Shown here: in pieces, positions 9,045 to 16,340 of the stretch
How positions within the stretch are numbered: the stretch's first letter is position 1
Layout of the letters: each line of letters starts with the position of its first letter
Origin: CATQHS01 sp963422655
GTDB taxonomy: Bacteria > Actinomycetota > Acidimicrobiia > Acidimicrobiales > Aldehydirespiratoraceae
DNA length: 64,000 nt
Direction: 5' to 3'
NCBI GenBank assembly: GCA_963422655.1
Contig: OY730440.1
Coordinates: 62,001-126,000 of the forward strand
Translations under genes and position numbers: made by a program
The notes under the pieces: model-generated
Seen by the model: the letters and a program-made list of their open reading frames with translations, nothing else
Databases searched by the model: none
Told to the model about the DNA's origin: nothing

Positions 9045-9467
9045 ATGAGACGGCTACTGATTCTTGATTACGACGGGGTTTGCCTCAGTTGCGTCGATCC
9101 GGCTCACCCGACGATCGACCCCGAGGTATCAGAGTTGATCCGTTACGCCCGACAAGCCGGGATAACGGTGGCGGTGTTGAGCAACGAACTCGACGATCAC
9201 ACGATCAACAACACACCGATGCTCAGATCCGTAGACCATGTTGTGGTCTGCTCGGCAGGGATACAAAAACCGGATCGACGCGCATTTCAGCGGGTGATGC
9301 TGCTCACAGGTATTGAAGCATCCAACACCGTCGTGGTCGACGACTCACGTGACAACATCCGTGGTGCCGCTGCCGCGGGAGCCGTCGCCGTGCACTTCGA
9401 TGCCACGAACAGGCGTCGGTCGTGGACGGCCGTCCGCAGCGAGCTGGGATCGCTGCGGCCGAGGTAA
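9045..9467 (+). CDS. HAD-family hydrolase
   Basis: The 140-residue product has HAD motif I as DYDGV near residue 8, an SNEL motif II segment, a lysine in GIQKPD (motif III) and VVDDSRDNIRGA (motif IV). This is a complete small HAD core without a large cap. The ATG at 9045 places motif I at the usual distance from the N-terminus. Upstream in-frame starts would add an unconserved 24-residue leader. It follows the helicase by about 90 bases and may be co-transcribed with it. The substrate is unknown. Confidence 0.75.
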   Translation: MRRLLILDYDGVCLSCVDPAHPTIDPEVSELIRYARQAGITVAVLSNELDDHTINNTPMLRSVDHVVVCSAGIQKPDRRAFQRVMLLTGIEASNTVVVDDSRDNIRGAAAAGAVAVHFDATNRRRSWTAVRSELGSLRPR

Positions 9468-9570
9468 CCGTCAGGGTTCAATCACGCCCGCCATGGGTCC
9501 ACAGATCAAGGTTGCGAACGTCTTGGCGGTCGATCGGGTCAACCGGTTCGGTCGTGGACCCAGTTCGTGC

Positions 9571-10178
9571 TCAGCGGTCACTGCCTTCGGCGAGCTGCGC
9601 GGCGATCTGGATTATCTGATCCTCTTGTCCGCCGACCAGTTCGCGCCGGCCGCACTCCATCAAGATGTCTGCGCCTGTGACCCCGTAGCGATCCGCCGCC
9701 CGGTACGCGTGCTTCAAGAAGCTGGAATACACACCGGCGTAACCCATCACCAACGAGAGTCTGTCGAGCACGCACTCGTCGTCCATCACCGGGCGCACCA
9801 CGTCCTCGGCGACGTCAATCATCTTCAAAGTGTCCAGCCCGGTCCGGATTCCGAGTCGATCGGTCACCGCGGCGAGCGCTTCGCAGCTCGTGTTGCCCGC
9901 CCCGGCCCCGAAACGCCGCGTTGACCCGTCCACCTGCACCGCACCCGCACGGATCGCAGCCATCGTGTTCGCCAGCGACAGCGACAGGTTCTCATGGCCG
10001 TGGAAACCAACCTGGGCGTCGCCGCCGAGTTCGGCCACCACCGCCGACACACGGTCGCTGACGTCGTCGAGGATCATCGCCCCGGCCGAATCAACGACAT
10101 AAACGCAACCACAGCCAGCATCGGCCATGATACGTGCCTGAGCGGCGAGCGTCTCGGGCGTCTGCGTGTGCGCCAGTC
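9571..10178 (-). pseudogene. C-terminal half of 4-hydroxy-2-oxovalerate aldolase
   Basis: The minus strand encodes roughly the last 200 residues of an MhpE/BphI/DmpG-type aldolase. It begins inside the TIM barrel ([12 protein letters not shown]), followed by YVVDSAGAM, the metal-site segment [14 protein letters not shown] and the typical [12 protein letters not shown]. The first ~150 residues, with the catalytic entry strands, are missing. The 5' side is joined out of frame to the start of an acetaldehyde dehydrogenase gene at about 10178. The family normally forms a complex with that dehydrogenase at the end of meta-cleavage pathways, so this is a deletion remnant. Confidence 0.85.
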
Positions 10179-10349
10179 GACACCGTGAGGTGATGGTTCC
10201 AGACCGGACTCCGCCGCCAGAGGCAGACCTTCAGAGTCGGGGTCGATGCCGACCATCCAGCGGGGTTCGATGAGTTCGGATCGCAGCAGTTTGTACATCA
10301 GGTCGGTGCCGATGTTGCCGGAACCGACGATGGCGGCGCTTACGGTCAT
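10179..10349 (-). pseudogene. N-terminal stub of acylating acetaldehyde dehydrogenase
   Basis: From an ATG at 10349 the product begins [19 protein letters not shown] and continues to [12 protein letters not shown]. This is the Rossmann NAD-binding start of MhpF/BphJ/DmpF-type enzymes. After about 60 residues the homology stops and the sequence jumps to the aldolase, out of frame. Roughly 240 residues of the dehydrogenase, including its catalytic cysteine, are gone. Confidence 0.85.
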
Positions 10350-10403
10350 GTTGAATCGGGCCTTTTCACCGCAGTGATCTTTCGGGGTTTCGGGCCGGTC
10401 AAT

Positions 10404-10698
10404 TCATACCGAGCAGTGGTCCGCTGCGGCGATAGCGGTCCTGACGGTGCCGAGATCGCCGAAGCGCACCTCGACGGAGTCGCCGACTTTGATGGGTTGC
10501 ATCGGGCCGAGCGCGCCTGTCATGACCACATCGCCAGCCCGCAGCGGGGTGCCGCGTCGCGACATCGTGTCGGCCAGCCAACGCGCCGCGTTCAAAGGAT
10601 GACCCAGACATGCCGAACCGATGCCTGTGGAGACTTCTATGCCGTTGACCGTCATCGACATCTCGACGGTCGCCAAATCGACCCGATCGAATCCACGA
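10404..10698 (-). pseudogene. C-terminal fragment of 2-keto-4-pentenoate hydratase
   Basis: The frame reads MSMTVNGIEVSTG, CLGHPLNAARWLADTM, AGDVVMTGALGP and ends LGTVRTAIAAADHCSV. These are conserved C-terminal blocks of MhpD/BphH-type hydratases. The N-terminal two thirds are missing. Upstream it abuts a Rieske oxygenase fragment in another frame. The order hydratase, acetaldehyde dehydrogenase, aldolase matches intact meta-cleavage operons. Confidence 0.8.
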
Positions 10699-10703
10699 CC
10701 GGT

Positions 10704-10912
10704 GCGTCTACCTCGGTATCGGCGCCGTCGGGTGCATGAACCGTGTAGAACAGCGCCCATAGGGGGGGGGGGTCGTCGATCGGCACCCGGATTTGCATCT
10801 GATAGGTACCATGCCGTCGCCCCACATCTTGTAGAGGAACACCAGTGGATGGCCGATCGTCCAGTCGTCGGAGTTCTCGGGCTGCCCGACCAGCAGCCGC
10901 CGCGGGTCTCGC
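10704..10912 (-). pseudogene. Fragment of a Rieske non-heme oxygenase with a poly-G/C tract
   Basis: Two minus-strand frames give DDWTIGHPLVFLYKMWGDG and, after a frameshift, TYQMQIRVPIDD followed by LFYTVHAPDGADTEVDAP. The pattern GHPLVF, then QIRVPIDD, then FYTVHAP is typical of the C-terminal catalytic domain of phthalate-type Rieske oxygenases. A run of 11 G on the plus strand (10762-10772) falls exactly where the family has DDTHT. Neither the Rieske domain nor the start is present. Confidence 0.65.
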
Positions 10913-10943
10913 TCTGGGCGATATCGTGTTCACTGGCGGCCCG
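10830..10943. repeat. Right copy of 114-bp direct repeat flanking the restriction island
   Basis: This is the partner of positions 1-114. Here the repeat lies within a longer stretch of relic sequence: the Rieske fragment continues on its left and the plus-strand hydratase end on its right. This copy therefore looks like the source and the left one like a truncated duplicate. Confidence 0.85.
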
Positions 10944-11039
10944 ACCGGACCCTTCGACGTGATCGCTGGCGCGGTCTACGAACTGCGTTCCGATTCGAAC
11001 CCCGAGCTTGGCACGCTGCGTTTGACAGTGGAGCCGTAA
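10905..11039 (+). pseudogene. C-terminal end of a second hydratase/FAH-type protein
   Basis: The plus strand encodes LALGDIVFTGGPTGPFDV, then ELGTLRLTVEP and a stop at 11039. This resembles the end of 2-keto-4-pentenoate hydratases and fumarylacetoacetase-fold proteins. Everything upstream is antisense Rieske sequence, so an inversion or insertion created the junction. The first part of the same fragment recurs at 80-114. Confidence 0.6.
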
Positions 11040-11112
11040 TTTCAAAGTATTGGGATACTCACGGCCGCGACGGGACACCATGACCGTTTTGTAACGTCGT
11101 AAGGTTTCGTGC

Positions 11113-12651
11113 GTGACCAAGACCGAGTCGAGACAGCCCGGGAGCAAAGCACCGTCACGGCGGTTCCACGACCTGGACGCGCTGCGTGGTGTGGCCATGT
11201 TGTTGGGGATCGTGTTGCACGTGTCGCTGTCGTTTCTTCCGGGGTTCTGGCCCGCAGAGGACAACACCGCCGGATTCGACGGTCCTTACGACGAGATCCT
11301 GCATTTCATCCACGGCTTTCGTATGCCGCTGTTCTTCTTGCTGAGCGGGTTCTTCACCGCCATGTTGTGGCGTCGCCGCGGTTTGCGATCGCTGCTTCAT
11401 CAGCGCGTCAAGCGGGTGGCGCTACCGCTTGGTATCGCGATGGTGACAATCATTCCGCTAATGAACTGGGTGTCCGATCAAGCGATCGCCGCACAGGTTG
11501 ATGACCTGCTGATCGGCGCGTACACGCAGAACACCACAGCGGTCAAGGACCTGCTCACCGATGGAGCGCATCCTGACAAGGCACGCGGATCTCAAGGTGA
11601 GACACCGTTGCATGCGGCCGCTCTTGTCAACAACGCCGAGATCGCCGAACGGCTCCTGAAGGCGGGTGCCGACCCGGTCGCCCTTGACATCAAAGGCGAC
11701 AGTCCGCTCGCGTGGGCGTATTACTCGGGTTCGAAGGAGGTAGCGGACCTACTCATCACCGCCGGACACCCCGAGATCCGCCCTGACGGAACCGATTGGG
11801 AAGATCTGGACAATTGGGGATTCGGAGCGTCCGAATCCGACGAGGACGACGTAGGACTCGAGTCCTGGGTGTCGAGCTTTCATCATCTTTGGTTCCTGTG
11901 GTTCATATTGTGGCTTGTGGCGGGCTTCGCTGTCATCGCTGCGATCATCGACAGCCGCTTCGTCAACAACGGTTTCGCCGATCGGGCTAGCGACGATCCG
12001 ACGACGTCGTCATGGCCGGGGCGATTGATGTGGGTACTCATCCCGTTGACCCTGCTTCCGCAGCTGGCGATGGGTGAACAGGGCGCCGCACCGACGTTCG
12101 GTCCCGACACCTCGATCGGTGTCGTTCCGCTATGGCACGTGCTTGCCTACTACGGCGTTTTCTTCGGGTTCGGTGCCCTCGCCTACGCACGAACAACTCC
12201 TACGGGCAGGCCTGTCATTGAGATCGTCGGTCGTGGTTGGATGATCATCCTGGCTGTGACAGTGCTGGTTGTCTTTCCGGTGGCTCTCGGATTTACCTTC
12301 GACGGGGACTGGTTTGTCGCGTCGGTCTTGCAGGTCTTTTATGTGTGGGCGATGATCTTCGGGTTGTTGGGGGCGTTTCGGGCGTGGTTCGCAACGGAGC
12401 GGCGCGGGGTGCGGTACCTGTCGGATTCCTCGTACTGGCTCTACATCGTGCATCTCCCGCTGGTCATCGGGTTACAGTCGTGGATCAGCGATTGGGATCT
12501 TCCCTCCGGCGTGAAGTTCGTTGGTCTCAACGTCACCGTCGGTGCGGTCTTATTGTTGAGCTACCAGCTGCTCGTGCGATATACGCCGATCGGCACAATG
12601 CTCAATGGCAAACGGACGCGGCCCAGTTCGGTTAGTGGGACTAAAGCGTGA
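11113..12651 (+). CDS. Membrane acyltransferase (family 3) with inserted ankyrin repeats
   Basis: The 512-residue protein opens with RFHDLDALRGVAMLLGIVLHVSL, the first transmembrane helix and signature of acyltransferase family 3 (OafA/NodX-like). It continues with several hydrophobic segments and ends with a WLYIVHLPL block typical of the family. Between the second helix region and the rest, about residues 135-225, lies a soluble insert with ankyrin-type repeats: GETPLHAAALVNNAEIAERLL and GDSPLAWAYYSGSKEVADLL. The family moves acyl groups onto sugars or lipids at the membrane. The insert would be a protein-binding module. The GTG at 11113 is the only start before the first helix. It is convergent with the Rieske pair downstream, overlapping its end by about 100 bases. 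Confidence 0.85.
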   Translation: MTKTESRQPGSKAPSRRFHDLDALRGVAMLLGIVLHVSLSFLPGFWPAEDNTAGFDGPYDEILHFIHGFRMPLFFLLSGFFTAMLWRRRGLRSLLHQRVKRVALPLGIAMVTIIPLMNWVSDQAIAAQVDDLLIGAYTQNTTAVKDLLTDGAHPDKARGSQGETPLHAAALVNNAEIAERLLKAGADPVALDIKGDSPLAWAYYSGSKEVADLLITAGHPEIRPDGTDWEDLDNWGFGASESDEDDVGLESWVSSFHHLWFLWFILWLVAGFAVIAAIIDSRFVNNGFADRASDDPTTSSWPGRLMWVLIPLTLLPQLAMGEQGAAPTFGPDTSIGVVPLWHVLAYYGVFFGFGALAYARTTPTGRPVIEIVGRGWMIILAVTVLVVFPVALGFTFDGDWFVASVLQVFYVWAMIFGLLGAFRAWFATERRGVRYLSDSSYWLYIVHLPLVIGLQSWISDWDLPSGVKFVGLNVTVGAVLLLSYQLLVRYTPIGTMLNGKRTRPSSVSGTKA

Positions 12652-13308
12652 GGGATCAGTGGCTGGTTTGGTTTGTCGTTGCGGTCGTGGCTCTCGGGAT
12701 TTGAGTGTGGATGTACCTGCTGCGGAGTCGGCGGCCAACTCTCCCGGTGTTGCTGCTGAACCACCGACCTCGTCGACAGTCACCTCGGCGTCGTTGCCTT
12801 CATCGGCGACAAGGGCGTTGATGCGGAGCGACGGAGCGAAGCGGTGATTGCGAAGGTGTTTCAGCACCAACTCCGCGGAGGCGTCGACCGGCAAGTTCCG
12901 CAGCACGAACGGCGCAGCGTTGGTGAGGCAGTCGATCATGGGACCGTCGCCGCTGGGTTCCTCACCGGTCCAGATGAGCCCGTAGCGCAGCACTACGGGA
13001 AAGATCCGATTGCAGATCGTGCGGGCCGGGGCGTCAGCAGGATGGGCGGGAATGTAAGTACAGCCCGCTGACCGGTTGGCGTAGCGCCAGCCGTGGTACC
13101 CGCAGCGAAGTTCGGTGCCGTCGCTGGTTCCGATGGAGAGCCGCACACCATGATGCAAGCAGCGGTTCGCCCACACGTTGACGAAGTCGTCGTCGGCTCG
13201 CCAGATAGCTAGTTCCCGGCCGAGGAGTTGGCCCTGATACACGTGGCGATACGGCAAGTCGAATTCACAGGCAACTGGATGCCAAAGCGTGAACGGGTCG
13301 ATTGTCAT
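12550..13308 (-). CDS. Rieske [2Fe-2S] subunit of a split oxygenase
   Basis: The protein carries a Rieske domain with both cluster motifs, CLHH (near residue 45) and CGYHGW (near 63). It lacks the catalytic helix-grip domain that normally follows in oxygenase alpha subunits. The N-terminus TLWHPVACEFDLP is the usual oxygenase entry. From about residue 160 the sequence is unlike the family, and the last ~60 residues, opposite the acyltransferase gene, are low-complexity. The ATG at 13308 lies one base after the stop of the catalytic partner (TGAGATG), so the two are translationally coupled. It probably delivers electrons to that partner. Confidence 0.7.
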   Translation of the reverse strand: MTIDPFTLWHPVACEFDLPYRHVYQGQLLGRELAIWRADDDFVNVWANRCLHHGVRLSIGTSDGTELRCGYHGWRYANRSAGCTYIPAHPADAPARTICNRIFPVVLRYGLIWTGEEPSGDGPMIDCLTNAAPFVLRNLPVDASAELVLKHLRNHRFAPSLRINALVADEGNDAEVTVDEVGGSAATPGELAADSAAGTSTLKSREPRPQRQTKPATDPSRFSPTNRTGPRPFAIEHCADRRISHEQLVAQQ

Positions 13309-13309
13309 C

Positions 13310-14203
13310 TCATCCGGTGCCGGGGATAACCCCATAGGTGATGCCGAGGTCGCTCAACCAGCGCCGGTAGGCAATCGCCACCTTGTCGGCACGGATCGGG
13401 GTCTCGGCCCGCGGATCAAGCGGCAGTCGTTTCGGATGCTGGTTCTCCAAGATGGGCTTGTCCTGACCGAAGATCGTTTGCTGAAAGCGCCGGATCACGG
13501 TGGTGGTGTTGTCGTTGTCAACAAGGCACATAACCATGCACGCCCGGATTCGGTCTGCCGCAACAGGCTGGCAGAACAACGCGATCACGTCCATCCGATC
13601 TGGATCAGCCGGACATGACTTGTACAACAACACGCAATAGGGGTGCGGCACCCGATAGATGTAATCTGTCATCTGGCCCCCGGTGGCGGTCACCGCGGCC
13701 ATCGGCTGCCAGAACATGCAATCGGTGGCCCAAACGTCGTTTATGTCGGGATCGATCCGGACGTGATACTCCGCAACCTCGGTGTGCGGTTCAACACCAA
13801 GGATGTTCGTGTGCACGAACGGAAAATGACCCATATCCAAGAAATTCTCAACCGCTCTGGGTGCAGAGGTACTCACGCCGATAGTGCCAGTGTGGACGCT
13901 CCTACGATCGGGCTCATAGAACTCCGCCACCTCGAACAACTCGTCGGGAGGGTCGCCGAAGCTGGTCCACAGATTCAGATACTGCAAACGGGTTGGTAAT
14001 GCTTGGGCGGTTGCGTCCCGGGTCCGTCGAACAAGCGGTCGACCGTCTCCGGACATGGTCACCTCAACATGTTCACCAAGCAGGGTCGTCGTGTAGACCA
14101 CACCGACCTCGAACTGCTCAATTGAGCCCAACGGATGCCACTGGTCCAAAACAACACGGTCATCGCAGCGTGGTGAGGTGCTCGTTTGCGTTGCCGACGT
14201 CAT
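13310..14203 (-). CDS. Catalytic subunit of a split Rieske-type oxygenase, without Rieske cluster residues
   Basis: The 297-residue product matches the catalytic domain of VanA-like Rieske oxygenases. ENFLDMGHFPFVHTN (near residue 115) supplies the bridging Asp and the two His of the mononuclear iron site. The N-terminal ~100 residues look like a worn Rieske fold (LDQWHPLGS at the start) but contain none of the Cys-X-His or Cys-X2-His ligands. The Rieske cluster is instead on the protein encoded directly downstream. The substrate is unknown. The stretch 14204-14290 upstream holds nothing I recognise. Confidence 0.75.
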   Translation of the reverse strand: MTSATQTSTSPRCDDRVVLDQWHPLGSIEQFEVGVVYTTTLLGEHVEVTMSGDGRPLVRRTRDATAQALPTRLQYLNLWTSFGDPPDELFEVAEFYEPDRRSVHTGTIGVSTSAPRAVENFLDMGHFPFVHTNILGVEPHTEVAEYHVRIDPDINDVWATDCMFWQPMAAVTATGGQMTDYIYRVPHPYCVLLYKSCPADPDRMDVIALFCQPVAADRIRACMVMCLVDNDNTTTVIRRFQQTIFGQDKPILENQHPKRLPLDPRAETPIRADKVAIAYRRWLSDLGITYGVIPGTG

Positions 14204-14290
14204 CTCTGACCTCCGGGCAGACTCCGTACCAGAGAATCATCCACTAATCCCAAGGCCTGGTCAAGGCAGTAGTGCTCGTGCTCGACCCTT

Positions 14291-14662
14291 TCATTGACTT
14301 GCGGTCGTGTCAGGCTGCTGGCTCTCGACAACAGTGGCATCACCCGGTAGGAGCGGTATCAGATCATCATCACCACGGCTTCGCAGTGCAGCGCGTAGTT
14401 CAGATTTCTCGACACCGATCGCGGCTGCGAGAGCGCTCTGCACATCAGGTTCGTCACTGATCCCCGTCAGGGCCTTCAATCTTTGCAGGCCTTCCGTGGA
14501 GACATCCACAAGATGACACGTCGCGTATCGTTGTTTGGTGTTGAGTTCCATCACGAGCAGATCTTCGGGTTGGCCACCCAGTGCCTTCACCGTTGGGCCC
14601 AGTGAGCCTAACTCGGCACCAAGAGAGGTCGCGTGCCAATAGAAGGCTATATCCTGATTCAT
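14291..14662 (-). CDS. Protein of unknown function, 123 residues
   Basis: I do not recognise this protein. It starts MNQDIAFYWHATSLG and is hydrophilic, with no signal peptide or membrane segment. The middle (LQRLKALTGISDEPDVQSALAAAIGVEK) is predicted helical and the tail is Thr/Ser-rich. It follows the 529-residue gene on the same strand with a 39-base gap and probably shares its transcript. Confidence 0.5.
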   Translation of the reverse strand: MNQDIAFYWHATSLGAELGSLGPTVKALGGQPEDLLVMELNTKQRYATCHLVDVSTEGLQRLKALTGISDEPDVQSALAAAIGVEKSELRAALRSRGDDDLIPLLPGDATVVESQQPDTTASQ

Positions 14663-14701
14663 CGAAGCGAACTTCAGACGCTGGCCCGGACGAAGATCAA
14701 G

Positions 14702-16291
14702 TTAGGATGCCAAACCCGGATCAATCATCTGACCTGATCCTCGCAACAGTTCTTCGTTCACAACGAAGTGCGTGATCAGCCGAGAAGGCGATAGCCGGAA
14801 ACATCTTCCAGAATCCTTGAGCGGACGTGGCTTGAACTCGAATTCTTCATCGTCGCGGCGTTTACGGACAACTGATTCCTCGATCACGAAGGCGGGAGCC
14901 TTGAGATAAGCCCTTACTGAACTCTCCGCTACGTCGAATAGCGACACGAGTTCCTCAATGAGCGTCACTACGTTGATTCTGCCCCCATCTCTATCAATCC
15001 GTTCGATGATCTCATTCGTGATCCCCGAATACTCTTCTAGTTCCCACTCGCGTAGCGCCCACTCAAATTTGCTGGTTCGGTAGAACCGTTCGTCGTTGGC
15101 CAGCAGATTCCTCATGTTTCGGGCATTGCGGTCTTCGGTGAAGTGGCTGACTATCTCCTCTGCAGTGGCAGGCCTTACCAATAACGCAAACACGGCCGCT
15201 GCTTTGTCGGGAATTGTCCCATACCACTTCACCAGAAGACCATCACCGATGTCTCGCAACAGACCGATGCTTGATATGACACTGATCAGGGTGGACGCCG
15301 GTATCTCTGCTTGGGCCATGATTTCTATGAGCTGGTCGCGTGTGAGCAGTGGTCCGTCGTGATCGCGAATCGCGCGGGTCACCCTTACCTTAGGATCTTC
15401 TCCTGCTCGGACAAGCCAGTCGTCTTGTTTGTGATATGGCCCCGCATGCCATAAGGCGATGGGTTGTTCGTCTGATTTGTCGGCGAGGACCGACAACGCC
15501 AGTGAGCTGTTGAGCGGTACACCCGAACCGAGTTGGGTTGCAAGGTCATATGCCCGCCAGCGGATAGTTTCAAGTCGATGGTCGTTTTTGATGGCGTTTA
15601 TGACGACCCCGTTAGCACGTTTATTCAGTCTGCGCGCAGCTTCTGCAGTTATTCCAAAACGCTTACCCAATACTGCGAACGACGGCGGCCTATCCGTACG
15701 GTAGAGATTCCTCTCAGACCAGATGTGGCGTTTGCGTTCATCGCCTAAGATGTCTTGGACGACGCTGAATGCATCATGGGTTTCCACTTCCTTGAACTCC
15801 TTGACGGCTCCCCAGGACTGCAAGGAACACGAAAGAAGCTCATCCGCTGCGTTCACCACATCAGGGGGTGCTCCTGTCGGGTGCCGTCCCAACAACTCAA
15901 CGACATCGCCGAGGGTCGGGCTTTCGCGGCCCTTGTATCGTAGCCACCGGACCAGAAGCGCTGTAGCCGAACAGACAAGAATGGGTAGCTGCAGCACTCG
16001 TATTGGTTCTGCTGCATGCCGCTGACACCATTGCAATATGTCGCTTAAGGTCGTTTCGCCAATGTTGCGCATCCCCATGATCGCGTGGATATCCAAATCC
16101 AGAATCTGTTCCCAGGTTTCAATACCAGCAAGGGCATTACGGGCTCGCGTCGGTAACTCAGCAACCGGTGCTGGACCCTGCCGCACGGTGAGCAACGGAA
16201 ACATCTCATCAATCCGGGTGATCTCGGTTATGGCCGAACCTCCAGATAGGCTGCTGTTGGACTCCGATTCCTCCATTTGTCTGTTCACCAT
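14702..16291 (-). CDS. DNA-binding-type protein with alpha-CTD-like and sigma region 4-like segments
   Basis: In this 529-residue protein, residues ~40-90 (LPTRARNALAGIETWEQIL then MRNIGETTLSDI) match the helix-hairpin-helix C-terminal domain of RNA polymerase alpha, which binds upstream promoter DNA. Around residue 200, FAVLGKRFGITAEAARRLNKRA has the form of a sigma-70 region 4 helix-turn-helix. The rest is helical and unassigned, with further winged-helix-like stretches around VTRAIRDHDGPLLTRDQLIEI. Similar combinations occur in uncharacterised bacterial regulators and defence-associated proteins. The start is uncertain: ATG 16291 lies inside a tandem repeat, and an alternative ATG at 16276 follows five codons later. 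Confidence 0.6.
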   Translation of the reverse strand: MVNRQMEESESNSSLSGGSAITEITRIDEMFPLLTVRQGPAPVAELPTRARNALAGIETWEQILDLDIHAIMGMRNIGETTLSDILQWCQRHAAEPIRVLQLPILVCSATALLVRWLRYKGRESPTLGDVVELLGRHPTGAPPDVVNAADELLSCSLQSWGAVKEFKEVETHDAFSVVQDILGDERKRHIWSERNLYRTDRPPSFAVLGKRFGITAEAARRLNKRANGVVINAIKNDHRLETIRWRAYDLATQLGSGVPLNSSLALSVLADKSDEQPIALWHAGPYHKQDDWLVRAGEDPKVRVTRAIRDHDGPLLTRDQLIEIMAQAEIPASTLISVISSIGLLRDIGDGLLVKWYGTIPDKAAAVFALLVRPATAEEIVSHFTEDRNARNMRNLLANDERFYRTSKFEWALREWELEEYSGITNEIIERIDRDGGRINVVTLIEELVSLFDVAESSVRAYLKAPAFVIEESVVRKRRDDEEFEFKPRPLKDSGRCFRLSPSRLITHFVVNEELLRGSGQMIDPGLAS

Positions 16292-16330
16292 AAGCCGTTT
16301 GATTCAGTTCACCATAGGTCCTTTGATTCA
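16283..16330. repeat. 24-bp tandem duplication spanning the start of the 529-residue gene
   Basis: Two 24-bp copies (16283-16306, 16307-16330) differ at four positions. On the minus strand each contains ATGGTGAAC. In the copy nearer the gene it begins the coding frame. In the upstream copy it is followed by TGA, giving a three-codon mini-ORF directly ahead of the real start. Confidence 0.85.
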
Positions 16331-16340
16331 GTGGCGCACA

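Noticed and set aside
1..10943. Composite transposon or prophage
   Set aside because: No transposase, integrase, terminal inverted repeats or tRNA attachment site is visible near the direct repeats.
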